Assembly (NCBI GenBank): GCA_937892395.1
Contig: CALAGJ010000001.1
Coordinates: forward strand, 1 to 35,065
Length of the DNA stretch: 35,065 nt
DNA from: an uncultured Parafilimonas sp.
GTDB taxonomy: Bacteria; Bacteroidota; Bacteroidia; Chitinophagales; Chitinophagaceae
Reading direction: 5' to 3'
Part shown: in pieces, positions 15,796-24,905 of the stretch
How positions within the stretch are numbered: position 1 is the stretch's first letter
Layout of the letters: each line of letters opens with the position of its first letter
Position numbers and translations under genes: made by a program
Notes under the pieces: model-generated
Seen by the model: the letters and a program-made list of their open reading frames with translations, nothing else
Databases searched by the model: none
Told to the model about the DNA's origin: nothing

Positions 15796-16980
15796 ATGTC
15801 AATAAAAAAGTTTAGTGCATCTGCCATATTTGATGGAATGGATTGGCTGCCCGAAAAATCAATTGTTATAACAGATGAAAATGGTTTAATTATAGATATA
15901 CAAACTGCTAATAACGGTTTAGACGATTTGCAGGTTTTTGAAGGTATTCTAACACCCGGTTTTATAAATTGTCATTGTCATATTGAGCTGAGTCATTTAA
16001 AAGGTTTGCTGCCAGTGCATACCGGTTTAATTGAGTTTTTGCAACGGGTATCCACGGGTAGATATTATCCTGCGGAGCAGATTGATGCTGCTGCCCGGCA
16101 GGCCATGCAAGAAATGTATTCAAATGGCATTGTGGCTGTGGGCGATATTTCAAATACCACAGATAGTATTCCTGCAAAGCTGACTTCTCCGATTCAATGC
16201 TATAATTTTATTGAAGCAATAGGATTTAGCCCACAAAAAGCAGGGCAGAGTATGCTTGTGGCCACGCAGGTACAAGAAAAATTTAAGGAAACTTTGCCAG
16301 ATCAAAACAGTACCATTATTCCACATGCACCCTATAGCATTAGTAAGCAGTTGTTTCAAAAAATAAATGCTGCTGTGCATGGAGCAGTCTTGTCCATTCA
16401 CAACCAAGAATGTAGGCATGAAGATGTTTTATATAAGCAGGGCAAGGGTGATTTCTATAAGCTGTATGCCGCATTGGGTATGGATGCAAGTCATTTTACA
16501 CCTACAGGTTTATCTGCTTTACAATCTTATCTTCCATTATTGCACCATCCTCAAAAACTCATTCTTGTACACAATACTTGTACATCTATTTCAGATATGC
16601 GTTTTGCCAATGATCATTCATTTAGAAACAATCAGGAGCTCTTTTATTGCTTATGTCCAAATGCAAACAAATACATTGAAAATAAACTTCCACCTGTACA
16701 TCAATTAATGGACAATCAAGCCAATATTGTGCTGGGTACAGACAGTTATTCCAGCAACTGGTCTTTGGATATAGTAGCCGAAATGTACAGCCTTCAACAT
16801 GCATTTAATTTGCCATTAAAAACCTTATTACAATGGGCCACACACAATGGAGCAAAAGCACTGGGCATGGAAGAAAATATGGGATCCATTGCCATTGGGA
16901 AAAAGCCGGGGTTGGTAGCCATAGATATTTCGGTTGAAAATAAATTGACAAAAAAAACTAAAGGGCAAAGACTTATTTAG
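15796..16980 (+). CDS. Amidohydrolase-superfamily deaminase/hydrolase
   Basis: Metal-dependent TIM-barrel hydrolase of 394 residues. The first metal site is His60-x-His62 in GFINCHCHIELSH. Later ligands are the His in HAPYSIS or SIHNQE and in LVHNT, and the Asp in GTDSYSSNWSLD. It ends with the usual small beta-domain motif AIGKKPGLVAID. The TPGFINCHCHIELSHLKG block resembles the MtaD/AtzA-like deaminase branch, which includes the aminodeoxyfutalosine deaminases of menaquinone synthesis; the substrate here is not established. It is divergent from the paaI-like operon. Confidence 0.85.
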   Translation: MSIKKFSASAIFDGMDWLPEKSIVITDENGLIIDIQTANNGLDDLQVFEGILTPGFINCHCHIELSHLKGLLPVHTGLIEFLQRVSTGRYYPAEQIDAAARQAMQEMYSNGIVAVGDISNTTDSIPAKLTSPIQCYNFIEAIGFSPQKAGQSMLVATQVQEKFKETLPDQNSTIIPHAPYSISKQLFQKINAAVHGAVLSIHNQECRHEDVLYKQGKGDFYKLYAALGMDASHFTPTGLSALQSYLPLLHHPQKLILVHNTCTSISDMRFANDHSFRNNQELFYCLCPNANKYIENKLPPVHQLMDNQANIVLGTDSYSSNWSLDIVAEMYSLQHAFNLPLKTLLQWATHNGAKALGMEENMGSIAIGKKPGLVAIDISVENKLTKKTKGQRLI

Positions 16981-17322
16981 TAGTTCATGTGAGATACTAA
17001 AGAAGCGAAACTGTATCTGAATATATAAAAACATTTTAATCCATTTATTGAAAGAATTAAACAAAAATTTCTAAGGAAAATATGCTTAAAGAAACCATAA
17101 CTTTATTAAAGACTTTTGAATCGTAGAATTTCGAAGAATGAAATTTGGCTCAAAGTTTTTTCAAAGATTGAATGATTTTTTTAAGCACAATTTTATGCCC
17201 TAGGGCAATGATTTAATCTGGAGTGATTTCTTTTTGATTATTTGATTGCTACATCAATCTATCTGCCTTGCAAAATATCCTATTGTACCAATCAGCTTAT
17301 CTTGCGCCAAAATTCTAACAAT
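16981..17322. other. Intergenic region upstream of the response regulator gene
   Basis: A+T-rich spacer of about 340 bp between the first amidohydrolase and the response regulator. I see no gene, RNA or clear terminator in it. Several TTTG-rich stretches (for example near 17230-17245) could be promoter parts, but none matches TAnnTTTG exactly. Confidence 0.45.
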
Positions 17323-18477
17323 ATGCCCCAGATATTAATCGTAGATGATGAACGTGCCATTCGGAAAACACTTGGCGAGATATTGCAGTATGAAGGCCAT
17401 AAGGTAGAGGAAGCTCAAGATGGCGAAGAAGCACTGAAAATGTTTGGGACAAAATCCTATGATGTGGTATTGTGTGATATCAAAATGCCCAAAATGGATG
17501 GGATAGAATTTTTAGTAAAGGCAGGTGAATTAAACCCGGATGTTCCCATTATAATGATCAGTGGGCATGGCACAATCGAAACTGCTGTAGATGCTGTAAA
17601 GAAAGGTGCTTTCGATTATGTAAGTAAACCTCCTGATCTTAATCGCATGCTCATAACCATTAGAAATGCACTCGATAAGAATAGCCTTAGCAAAGAAACT
17701 AAAGTACTCAAAAGAAAAGTAAGCAAAGTACAGCAAATGGTTGGAGAGAGTGAGGCCATACAAAAAATAAAAGATACCATTGAAAAAGTAGCACCTACAG
17801 ACGCCAGAGTTTTAATAACAGGCGAAAATGGCAGTGGTAAAGAATTAGTGGCAAGGTGGTTACATGAAAAGAGTAATAGAAATTCAGGCCCCATCATTGA
17901 AGTAAACTGCGCAGCCATACCCGCAGAGTTAATAGAAAGTGAATTGTTTGGACATGAAAAAGGCTCTTTTACCTCTGCCATAAAGCAACGGATTGGAAAG
18001 TTTGAGTTAGCCAGCGGTGGTACACTTTTTTTAGATGAAGTGGGTGATATGAGTTTGAGTGCGCAAGCAAAAGTGCTGCGGGCACTACAAGAAGGAAAAA
18101 TAACTAGAGTAGGTGGCGATAAAGAAATAAATGTGGATGTAAGAGTAGTAGCGGCTACTAATAAAAATTTACTAAATGAAGTGGAGGAAAAAAACTTTAG
18201 ATTAGACTTATACCACAGACTTGGTGTTATTCTCATTCATGTGCCTTCTTTAAATGATCGTAAAGAAGATATACCACTACTTACAGAAAAATTTCTGAGC
18301 GATATTGCTCAAGATTATGGCCAATCAAAAAAAGTAATTGATGAATCAGCTATAAAGGCTTTGCAAGCGTATAACTGGACGGGCAATATTCGTGAGCTGC
18401 GCAATGTTATAGAGCGCTTGGTTATTCTATCCGGAAAAACCATCACAAAAGAAGATGTAAAAGCTCATGTGGTGTAG
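17323..18477 (+). CDS. NtrC-like response regulator (receiver plus AAA+) without a Fis-type DNA-binding domain
   Basis: Two-domain regulator of 384 residues. The receiver domain (1-120) has DD at 8-9, phospho-acceptor Asp52 in LCDIKMP, and Lys in VSKPPD. The sigma-54 interaction AAA+ domain (about 140-365) has Walker A GENGSGKE (167-174), Walker B GGTLFLDEVGDM and the RLDLYHRL sensor region. The GAFTGA loop that contacts sigma-54 reads GSFTSA (214-219). The protein ends at KEDVKAHVV, right after the AAA+ lid, so the usual C-terminal Fis-type HTH is missing; the stop is clean and no HTH is encoded beyond it. I start at ATG 17323 (MPQILIVDDE). No histidine kinase gene is adjacent. Confidence 0.9.
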   Translation: MPQILIVDDERAIRKTLGEILQYEGHKVEEAQDGEEALKMFGTKSYDVVLCDIKMPKMDGIEFLVKAGELNPDVPIIMISGHGTIETAVDAVKKGAFDYVSKPPDLNRMLITIRNALDKNSLSKETKVLKRKVSKVQQMVGESEAIQKIKDTIEKVAPTDARVLITGENGSGKELVARWLHEKSNRNSGPIIEVNCAAIPAELIESELFGHEKGSFTSAIKQRIGKFELASGGTLFLDEVGDMSLSAQAKVLRALQEGKITRVGGDKEINVDVRVVAATNKNLLNEVEEKNFRLDLYHRLGVILIHVPSLNDRKEDIPLLTEKFLSDIAQDYGQSKKVIDESAIKALQAYNWTGNIRELRNVIERLVILSGKTITKEDVKAHVV

Positions 18478-18521
18478 TTATTGACAAGCATATATTTTTT
18501 TAAGATTCCTAGTATCACTAT

Positions 18522-20108
18522 ATGAACAATCTATTCATCCGCAATGCAAATATTATTTCGTTTCACAAAAAAATGAATCCCACTTCGGATGCATTATGGG
18601 TGGAAGATGGAATCATTAAAGCCATAGCATCCAATGATGTATTGGCAAATAAAGTTGATAGCAATACAATTTGTATTGATGCAATGGGCAAAACATTAAT
18701 GCCCGGTTTTAATGATTCGCATATCCATATTTGGAAGGTGGGAAATCTTAAAACATATATGCTGGATGTAAGAGGTGTACCCTCTAAAGCTGCCTTATTG
18801 GATATGCTCTCTGACTATATCAGGCAATATCCTGATGCAGCCTGGATTACGGCTCGTGGTTTTAATGAAGGGGCCTGGCCAGACAAAAAAATGCCAGACA
18901 AAAATGATTTAGATAGTGTGTCCGCAATCAAACCAATTTATCTTATAAGAACCTGTGCACATATAGCTGTTTGTAATTCTATGGCACTTCAAATAGCAGG
19001 TGTTCAAAAAGATACATCTGCGCCACCGGGAGGAGAAATAAGGATTGGTGCCGATGGACAGCCCAATGGCATTCTCACAGAAACAGCATTAGGAATCATA
19101 AGTGCACATATACCTCCACCAACAAAAAAGCAGTTAAAAATCATGGTACTTGCCGCCAGATCTGAAATGTATGCTTATGGCATTACAGCGGCTACTGATC
19201 CTGCAGTAGATCCATTGCTACTATCTGTATATCAGGAGATGAATGAAGACAATGGTTTAGGATTTCGACTCAATGTATTGCCTATCATTTTACCCGATGG
19301 TGGAAATGAGCCATTCCCCATTCCAGAACTATTGACTACTGATTTTTTAAAATTAAATACTGTCAAATTTTTTAGTGATGGTGGCCTTAGCGGCAAAACT
19401 GCAGCCCTGAAACGTACTTATAAAAATACTTCCGAAAAAGGTGTTTTAAGGTTGCAAGCTGCGCAATATGAAAGCCTCTGCTCACAAGCCATGCAAAAAG
19501 GATTGGGTGTGGCCACACATGCCATTGGAGATGCTGCAATAAAATTTGTTATAGAAAAATATTTATTGCTGCACAATCAGTATCCTAAAAATATTAAAAG
19601 AATAGAGCATCTCGGTTTGCCACATGTGTCTGATTTGGAGGAAATGGCCCATCACCAAATTGCTGCCTCTATGCAAACAATTTTTTTGAAAGAACTGGGA
19701 AAAAATTTTATAGAATATCTGGATCATGAGTACTTGGATCATTGCTATCCTGTTAAATCGGCTATGAAGCAGGGTATCAATGTTGCACTATCATCTGATG
19801 CACCAGTAGTAAAAGATTTCAATCCAATCAGCGGAATAAGTGCAGCCATTACAAGGCAAGCAGATGATGGCACATGCATAGCTACTGAAGAATCCATCAC
19901 AATGAATCAGGCACTTGCTGCATATACACAAAATGCTGCTACCATCGGTGGGTTAACAAATTATGGCTACATAGATGAAGGTGCTATAGCTGATTTTGTT
20001 TTGCTCAATCAAAATCCATTGACTACTCCAAATGAAAACATTTCATCCATAAAAATTTGTTCAACTTTCGTTGACGGTAAACAAGTTTTTGAAGAGATGA
20101 GTGGTTAG
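18522..20108 (+). CDS. YtcJ-like amidohydrolase (Amidohydro_3)
   Basis: Metal-dependent amidohydrolase of 528 residues from the YtcJ/Amidohydro_3 group. The metal site begins His67-x-His69 in MPGFNDSHIHIW. The central WITARGFNEGAW block and LIRTCAHIAVCNSMAL are diagnostic of YtcJ proteins. Downstream are THAIGDAAIKFVIEKY, RIEHLG and the metal-binding Asp in ALSSDAPV, and the chain closes with GAIADFVLLNQNPL. Cytoplasmic, no signal peptide. It starts 44 nt after the response regulator gene and may be cotranscribed with it. Family substrates are mostly unknown. Confidence 0.88.
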   Translation: MNNLFIRNANIISFHKKMNPTSDALWVEDGIIKAIASNDVLANKVDSNTICIDAMGKTLMPGFNDSHIHIWKVGNLKTYMLDVRGVPSKAALLDMLSDYIRQYPDAAWITARGFNEGAWPDKKMPDKNDLDSVSAIKPIYLIRTCAHIAVCNSMALQIAGVQKDTSAPPGGEIRIGADGQPNGILTETALGIISAHIPPPTKKQLKIMVLAARSEMYAYGITAATDPAVDPLLLSVYQEMNEDNGLGFRLNVLPIILPDGGNEPFPIPELLTTDFLKLNTVKFFSDGGLSGKTAALKRTYKNTSEKGVLRLQAAQYESLCSQAMQKGLGVATHAIGDAAIKFVIEKYLLLHNQYPKNIKRIEHLGLPHVSDLEEMAHHQIAASMQTIFLKELGKNFIEYLDHEYLDHCYPVKSAMKQGINVALSSDAPVVKDFNPISGISAAITRQADDGTCIATEESITMNQALAAYTQNAATIGGLTNYGYIDEGAIADFVLLNQNPLTTPNENISSIKICSTFVDGKQVFEEMSG

Positions 20109-20343
20109 TATTTTGAAAAAATTTTCTTTTGGTAAGTATTTTATTATCAATGTATTTTTTTTATCTTTTTCTCATGAAAAACATAAGACCCAACATAAAA
20201 ATAATCTATGCAATAGACAGCTAAGCCTCCCCTGCTATTTCTTGTATAAGCATTTTTACAAAACCTTTGAAAATATCTCTTTAAGGGTTTAAAATATTTG
20301 GTAATTTAGGTAAGTATTTTGTTAGGGCAAAATGGTAGTTCAT

Positions 20344-20375
20344 AAAAAAACCGGCAACTTATATGCTGCCGGTTT
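20344..20375 (-). terminator. Rho-independent terminator of the T9SS cargo gene
   Basis: AAACCGGCA (20348-20356) pairs perfectly with TGCCGGTTT (20367-20375). On the minus strand the stem is followed by a T-tract (the A-run at 20344-20350). It lies 17 nt beyond the stop of the T9SS cargo gene. Confidence 0.85.
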
Positions 20376-20391
20376 GCATCGAAAAATTCTT

Positions 20392-21624
20392 TTACTTTAC
20401 TATCTTTTGGGTAGAGATATTGTCATCCAAAATTAGCCTAATCATATATACACCAGATGCAACATTTTGCATTTCTAATGGTATGGTATAATCACCCGGC
20501 TGTGTCAAACCTTTATTAATAGATTGCACAATCATACCGGCATTGTTGATGACTTGTATTTGCATCTGCGATGCTTTTTCAAGTGAAAGTCTCACTGCTG
20601 TTTGTGCAGATACTGGATTTGGTGTTACCACCCAGTTAATAATCTTACTAATACTTAATGAAATTGTTTTTGAATAGTCTGAATGTCCATCAAAATCTAC
20701 TTGACGAAGTCTGTAATATACTTTGTTTTTATTCAGCTGATTTACATTAAAATCAGTGTAGCTGTAAGCTTGTTTTTGTACTGTTGTTCCTTTACCTGAC
20801 ACAAAGCCAATTTTTGTGAAGGTTTTACCATCAATACTTCTTTCAATATCAAAACCTTTGTTGTTGGTTTCAGTAGCAGTTTGCCATTGCAGCATGGCAT
20901 TATTATTTTTTATAGAAGCACTAAAATCTGTGAGTGTTACAGGCATAACGGAGAATGCGGTACCTTCTACACTTATATTGTAGGTTTGGGGAAATGCTGC
21001 TCCATCTTGATCGACAACAGTAAATTGACCCCCCTGTTTAAACCTTGGGCTATAGGCCCAGGCACTATCAATCCAAGGGCTTTGACTTCCTGCACTGGTT
21101 AGGCTCCAACCACTTCCTCTTCGTATTAAACCTCCCAATGAAGACTTAATTTTTTTATCAATACTCACACCCAAGAAAAATGTAAAGGCATCGTCAAATA
21201 TGCCAACTTTATCTACTTTTAATTTAAGTAATGGCGCCACTCCATCGCCAATGGTGTAATAAAAAGCACCACCGGGGTCACTATTGGTGGGAATATCCAA
21301 CTCTGCAAAATAAATGGGAGGAAATGTACAGGTAGTCTCCAGATCTGTAAAACTTGTATTGAAAGGGGAGTAATAGAATTTGAGCTTTGCGGCTTCGGCT
21401 CCTTGGGTACGTCCTATTCCAAATGTAATGCGTGTGATACTAACAGAATCATTAGCACCCAAATCTGATCTTAAGATATTAATATCATCTAAAATAATAG
21501 TAGTATCTTGATCTGAAGTGGGATTTACAAATGAGCCTATATCAGCATTATTTACATACAGTACATTTTGAGAAAAACTCACTGATGCGAAAAGAAGAAA
21601 AAAAATGGGTAAAATTTGTTTCAT
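20392..21624 (-). CDS. Secreted protein with C-terminal T9SS type A sorting domain
   Basis: Protein of 410 residues with a signal peptide (MKQILPIFFLLFASVSFSQ), an N-terminal ~215-residue beta-rich domain that I do not recognise, then a fibronectin-III-like stretch (about 225-330) containing MLQWQTATETNNKGFDIERS and YYRLRQVDFDGHS, the common spacer of Bacteroidota secreted proteins. The last ~80 residues, from VVTPNPVSAQTAVRLSLEKA through NNAGMIVQ to GVYMIRLILDDNISTQKIVK, form a type A T9SS sorting domain. The protein should cross the outer membrane by the type IX system and be attached or released. ATG at 21624 was chosen because it begins the signal peptide. Function of the N-terminal domain unknown. 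Confidence 0.88.
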   Translation of the reverse strand: MKQILPIFFLLFASVSFSQNVLYVNNADIGSFVNPTSDQDTTIILDDINILRSDLGANDSVSITRITFGIGRTQGAEAAKLKFYYSPFNTSFTDLETTCTFPPIYFAELDIPTNSDPGGAFYYTIGDGVAPLLKLKVDKVGIFDDAFTFFLGVSIDKKIKSSLGGLIRRGSGWSLTSAGSQSPWIDSAWAYSPRFKQGGQFTVVDQDGAAFPQTYNISVEGTAFSVMPVTLTDFSASIKNNNAMLQWQTATETNNKGFDIERSIDGKTFTKIGFVSGKGTTVQKQAYSYTDFNVNQLNKNKVYYRLRQVDFDGHSDYSKTISLSISKIINWVVTPNPVSAQTAVRLSLEKASQMQIQVINNAGMIVQSINKGLTQPGDYTIPLEMQNVASGVYMIRLILDDNISTQKIVK

Positions 21625-21763
21625 ATAAAATTTTTGTTTTGCGCAATATATATTAAAAAATACATCAATAGCCTCCATGCTTTATGATTTCTCAATACGT
21701 GTTTTTTTACTAGTTTTACCATTTCAGCCATTTTTTATTTAGACTAATTTTAGGTACTACTTT

Positions 21764-22387
21764 ATGAAATATCATATTATTTCAGTTTTAATTTTGACCT
21801 TATATGCTTGTATAGATACTCATGATAAATCACAAAATGTCTTAAGCAATTTTAAATTTCCCACAAACTATAGTCAAAAGCAAGTTGTATCAAATGAATT
21901 TCCTTCGAAAGAAAATGCACATCCCAACGCAAAGCGTTTGATGAATGAAGATTTTTATTGGAGTCCAATTGATGAATCCGCTCCTTTTGGTAGTGATGAT
22001 GGTGCAGACACCTACAATGGGTTTGCTACATGGAGACAAAGAAACAAGACAGAAAAACCAATGGTATTTTTTATAGCGCAAATTAATTCTTGGGGTTATC
22101 CAACTTTTGATTTTAATGAAACAAGCTTCGACAAATTAGAACCATACTTAAGGCAAACTGAATTAGGATCTCGTTTTATGTCTGGTATTGACGCTGCCAT
22201 TGTTTCCATAGCATTTGGACAACTTTATTTAGAAGGTACAATTGATGACGACTTTAAAGAACTTGCAAAAACAACTATTTTGCGGCAACTCATTCCTGAA
22301 ATGCTAAATTTTTGGGATGATACCTACAAACACACCAGAGAATCACAGCTTAAAGTGATGTTGGAAGACCTGAAGCAAGTAAGTTAA
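21764..22387 (+). CDS. Hypothetical lipoprotein
   Basis: Protein of 207 residues with a lipoprotein signal (MKYHIISVLILTLYAC, acylated Cys16). The mature part is acidic; central features are DFYWSPIDESAPFGSDDGADTY, with its cluster of Asp residues that might bind Ca2+, and FIAQINSWGYPTFDF. I recognise no family. It is divergent from the T9SS cargo gene (140-bp spacer) and is followed by a long A+T-rich spacer before the contractile cluster, so it is probably not part of it. Confidence 0.7.
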   Translation: MKYHIISVLILTLYACIDTHDKSQNVLSNFKFPTNYSQKQVVSNEFPSKENAHPNAKRLMNEDFYWSPIDESAPFGSDDGADTYNGFATWRQRNKTEKPMVFFIAQINSWGYPTFDFNETSFDKLEPYLRQTELGSRFMSGIDAAIVSIAFGQLYLEGTIDDDFKELAKTTILRQLIPEMLNFWDDTYKHTRESQLKVMLEDLKQVS

Positions 22388-23026
22388 ACTCCACGCCATT
22401 AATATTTATTCAAATAGAGAAAAAACAAATAAATGTGGCCTCTGTAAATACTTAAGTCATAAAAATCCCTCCTTCCTCACTTCCAAAAATAACAGAAAAA
22501 TCCCCATTACTATTACAACTCATTCCTCCAATATCTATACACAAAAAATATTTTCAAAAATATTTCAATATAGAGGGTAACATTTTCTTCAGTCTGTGGT
22601 TCTACATATATATAAAATATAGGTCACTCTTTTTTTGAGTGTAAGCAAATGATTTGAATGCATAAAAATTCAGCAATTATTTAGGCTAAAGAATTTAAAA
22701 AATATATTATTATAAATTTTAGTGTAAAAATAATTTAGTGGATTAAATGCAGGTGGATATTTTTAAACCACTCCAATACAAGTTCATCTTCATAAATGCT
22801 TTGAAAATGCCATAAAGTTGCTTGTTTAGCTGATAAAACGTATCTGTTTGTAAACAATCCCGTATGTCGGGTCTATCCAATTTCTTCTGTAGGGCCATTG
22901 CTTTGTAGTGGGCATATTGAATGTATAGTTTATTCATCAAAATTAAAGATGGATTGACTTTTTCTTTCTATTGAAAAAAAGTACTGAAAAGTACGAGGTT
23001 TTTATTGTCTGAATTGATTTGAAAAA
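22388..23026. other. Long A+T-rich spacer upstream of the contractile injection cluster
   Basis: About 640 bp, extremely A+T-rich between 22388 and 22740. It holds one doubtful minus-strand reading frame (22743-22937), listed separately. The promoter of the contractile cluster should lie in its last ~90 bases, where a TTGACT (near 22954) and a one-mismatch TAnnTTTG-like box near 23016-23023 occur. No RNA gene or terminator stands out. Confidence 0.5.
22743..22937 (-). CDS. Possible small protein of 64 residues
   Basis: A minus-strand frame from ATG 22937 encodes a Tyr- and Lys-rich, basic peptide (MNKLYIQYAHYKAMALQKKL at its start) with a second half, YQLNKQLYGIFKAFMKMNLYW, that could form an amphipathic helix. 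It is visibly richer in G+C than the spacer around it, which is the main argument for coding. It has no family I recognise, no TM segment and no clear promoter, so it may be spurious. Confidence 0.3.
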   Translation of the reverse strand: MNKLYIQYAHYKAMALQKKLDRPDIRDCLQTDTFYQLNKQLYGIFKAFMKMNLYWSGLKISTCI

Positions 23027-23623
23027 ATGATTATAGCAAAAACCATATCATTCCTCACAGCAGAACTCAATCGGTTTTTATTGTTGAAAATGAATGTACT
23101 TTCAAACCCGGCAATAGTAATGGGAAATGTGAGCAAAGCCATTGAGGACAATAGTTCCGGCACAGCATCCTTAGCCAATCAATTGGTGGTTTCATTGGTA
23201 AATATTGAAGAAGACCGAATAGCCAAAACACAGGAGAATTATACCCGTACAGATAGTACAACTTTGTACAGCAATCCTCCTTTACGGCTCAATTTATACA
23301 TACTGATAGCAGCAAATAAAACAGACTACAATCGAAGTCTTGAAATGCTTGGATTAGTGATGCAATATTTTCAACAGTATGCGGTCATTACAAAAACCAC
23401 ACATCCAAATCTGGATAGCTCTATTGAAAAATTACTGATAGAATTATACTCGTTAAATTTTGAACAGGTCAATCACTTATGGAGTACACTGGGTGGTAAG
23501 TATATGCCCTCAGTTTTATATCGGGTAAGACAAGTTATCATTCAGGAAGACATAGTTACAGCAGAGGCTGGCTTCATCAAAGAAATACAAATATCAGAAA
23601 ACACTAAGCCCGCCACATCATGA
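23027..23623 (+). CDS. eCIS cap/tube-terminator protein, DUF4255 (Pvc16-like)
   Basis: First gene of the contractile cluster, 198 residues, matching the DUF4255/Pvc16-N family that caps the tail tube and sheath of eCIS particles. The N-terminal IIAKTISFLTAELNRFLLLK helix, then ANQLVVSLVNIEEDRIAKTQ and the PPLRLNLYILIAANKTDYNR strand region (about 84-104), are typical; the RSLEMLGLVMQYFQ helix and LNFEQVNHLWSTLGGKYMPS complete the fold. DUF4255 proteins occur almost only in such clusters. The stop overlaps the next ATG by four bases (ATGA at 23620-23623), so the two are translationally coupled. Confidence 0.9.
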   Translation: MIIAKTISFLTAELNRFLLLKMNVLSNPAIVMGNVSKAIEDNSSGTASLANQLVVSLVNIEEDRIAKTQENYTRTDSTTLYSNPPLRLNLYILIAANKTDYNRSLEMLGLVMQYFQQYAVITKTTHPNLDSSIEKLLIELYSLNFEQVNHLWSTLGGKYMPSVLYRVRQVIIQEDIVTAEAGFIKEIQISENTKPATS

Positions 23624-24894
23624 TATCATCCTATAAAATATTATTCAGTGTTGATCTATTACATGATTTTTATAGTACATCATTCTGCAAAGATTTTAGT
23701 ATCATACCATCACCTGCTACAGCAAAATATTTGAAAGCAAATCAGTTGTTGTATCGTCAGGTAAATCATCAATTACTTGTATTAACAAAAGTAAATACAG
23801 GAGCTGCTTCAATTGTTCCTAATCCAAAAGATAAAGTTATCAATAAGCTATCTGCTACTGCAGTGTTGAGTTTTTATTTGATACTCAATAATCCGCAATT
23901 TTTCACCATTACTCAAGCAGGGCAGCTGAGCTTTGCTACACATAAATTTTACTTCAATAACCTCACAGCAAATTCCTTTAATCAAGTACTATATTTAAGC
24001 AAGCCTTTGCCTGCATTCATCAGGGGAAATGCCTATGCTGTTGGCAATATAGTTTCGCAGGGAAACAGCTGTTTTCAATGTCTTGCAGATCATTCAAATG
24101 AATCGCTAAACAACACTACATTTTGGGTTGCAAAAAATGGTTTTCAATATGCTACAAATCAAGACAGCACAAGGGTTTTACCTAAGATTATAAACTATAC
24201 ATTATCAGCAGCAAATGCCGCTACATCTTTTACCATAAAGGCATTTGCACTAAACAAAATGGATAACACCACTTTTGATGTGGAGCAACCATTAAAGCAT
24301 CATTTATTTACTTCAGATGAGCTTACTACGCAGGTACAAATAAACTTAGAAGGATTAATGCCCGGCAGGTATCGCATAACTATAAATGGCACAAATATTT
24401 ACGAAGAAAATAGCGTTTATATTGATGATACCATGTATGCAAATCAGGTAGCAGGAGTGCTTGAAATTTTTTCTCATCTGCCTGCGGCAAATGAATACGC
24501 ACTCTACACCATTGACGATAAAACAAAAGATACTCCCGTAAATAATAAACCAAATTGGTTAAAATATTCGATTCGATTTCCAAACAGACAGGCTATCTGG
24601 AAGTATATAGCTTTAAGGAAAAGTTTGGCAGATATCAGCATCAATCCAAATCCGATGAACTATGATTTTTCCAGTACTCCATTTCCACCACCACCACTAC
24701 CATCAAGCGATGCGGATATTTTTTTATCCAATAAACCGATTCCCATCTCAGAATCACCTCCCGCATTTAAGTTAGAAATATTAGGGGGTGTCAATGGAGA
24801 ATCACCTCCAGCACCCGCACCAGACCCGCTACAATCGGGCATGTTGGTGCAGCATAACAATCAGGATTATTTTAATATTTATTTGAATTACTAA
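23620..24894 (+). CDS. eCIS-associated protein with chitin-binding-like module and proline-rich tail
   Basis: Protein of 424 residues that I cannot place in one family. Residues 1-130 are beta-rich. Residues about 134-175 resemble a small CBM5/12 (ChiC-type) carbohydrate-binding module: AYAVGNIVSQGNSCFQCLAD, then NNTTFWV with the conserved Trp. Residues about 185-345 form a second beta-rich domain, and after 350 there are two Pro-rich stretches (PFPPPPLPSS and ESPPAPAPDP). No signal peptide is present, as expected for a cytoplasmically assembled particle. Position between the DUF4255 and sheath genes, with an ATGA overlap upstream, suggests a structural or decoration protein near the cap; surface display of the carbohydrate-binding module is inference. 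Confidence 0.65.
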   Translation: MISSYKILFSVDLLHDFYSTSFCKDFSIIPSPATAKYLKANQLLYRQVNHQLLVLTKVNTGAASIVPNPKDKVINKLSATAVLSFYLILNNPQFFTITQAGQLSFATHKFYFNNLTANSFNQVLYLSKPLPAFIRGNAYAVGNIVSQGNSCFQCLADHSNESLNNTTFWVAKNGFQYATNQDSTRVLPKIINYTLSAANAATSFTIKAFALNKMDNTTFDVEQPLKHHLFTSDELTTQVQINLEGLMPGRYRITINGTNIYEENSVYIDDTMYANQVAGVLEIFSHLPAANEYALYTIDDKTKDTPVNNKPNWLKYSIRFPNRQAIWKYIALRKSLADISINPNPMNYDFSSTPFPPPPLPSSDADIFLSNKPIPISESPPAFKLEILGGVNGESPPAPAPDPLQSGMLVQHNNQDYFNIYLNY

Positions 24895-24905
24895 TAAAAA
24901 AAATT

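Noticed and set aside
17616..18236. Open frame of 206 codons on the minus strand inside the response regulator gene
   Set aside because: It lies wholly antisense to a conserved AAA+ coding region and its product is a Ser/Leu/Pro-rich sequence with no family features.
20101..20292. Open frame of 63 codons after the YtcJ-like gene
   Set aside because: It overlaps the end of the previous gene, is Phe/Lys-rich from A+T-rich DNA, and has no start signal or family resemblance.
24660..24860. Gly/Ser-rich minus-strand frame opposite the Pro-rich tail of the unknown eCIS protein
   Set aside because: It is simply the complement of proline codons in the real gene.
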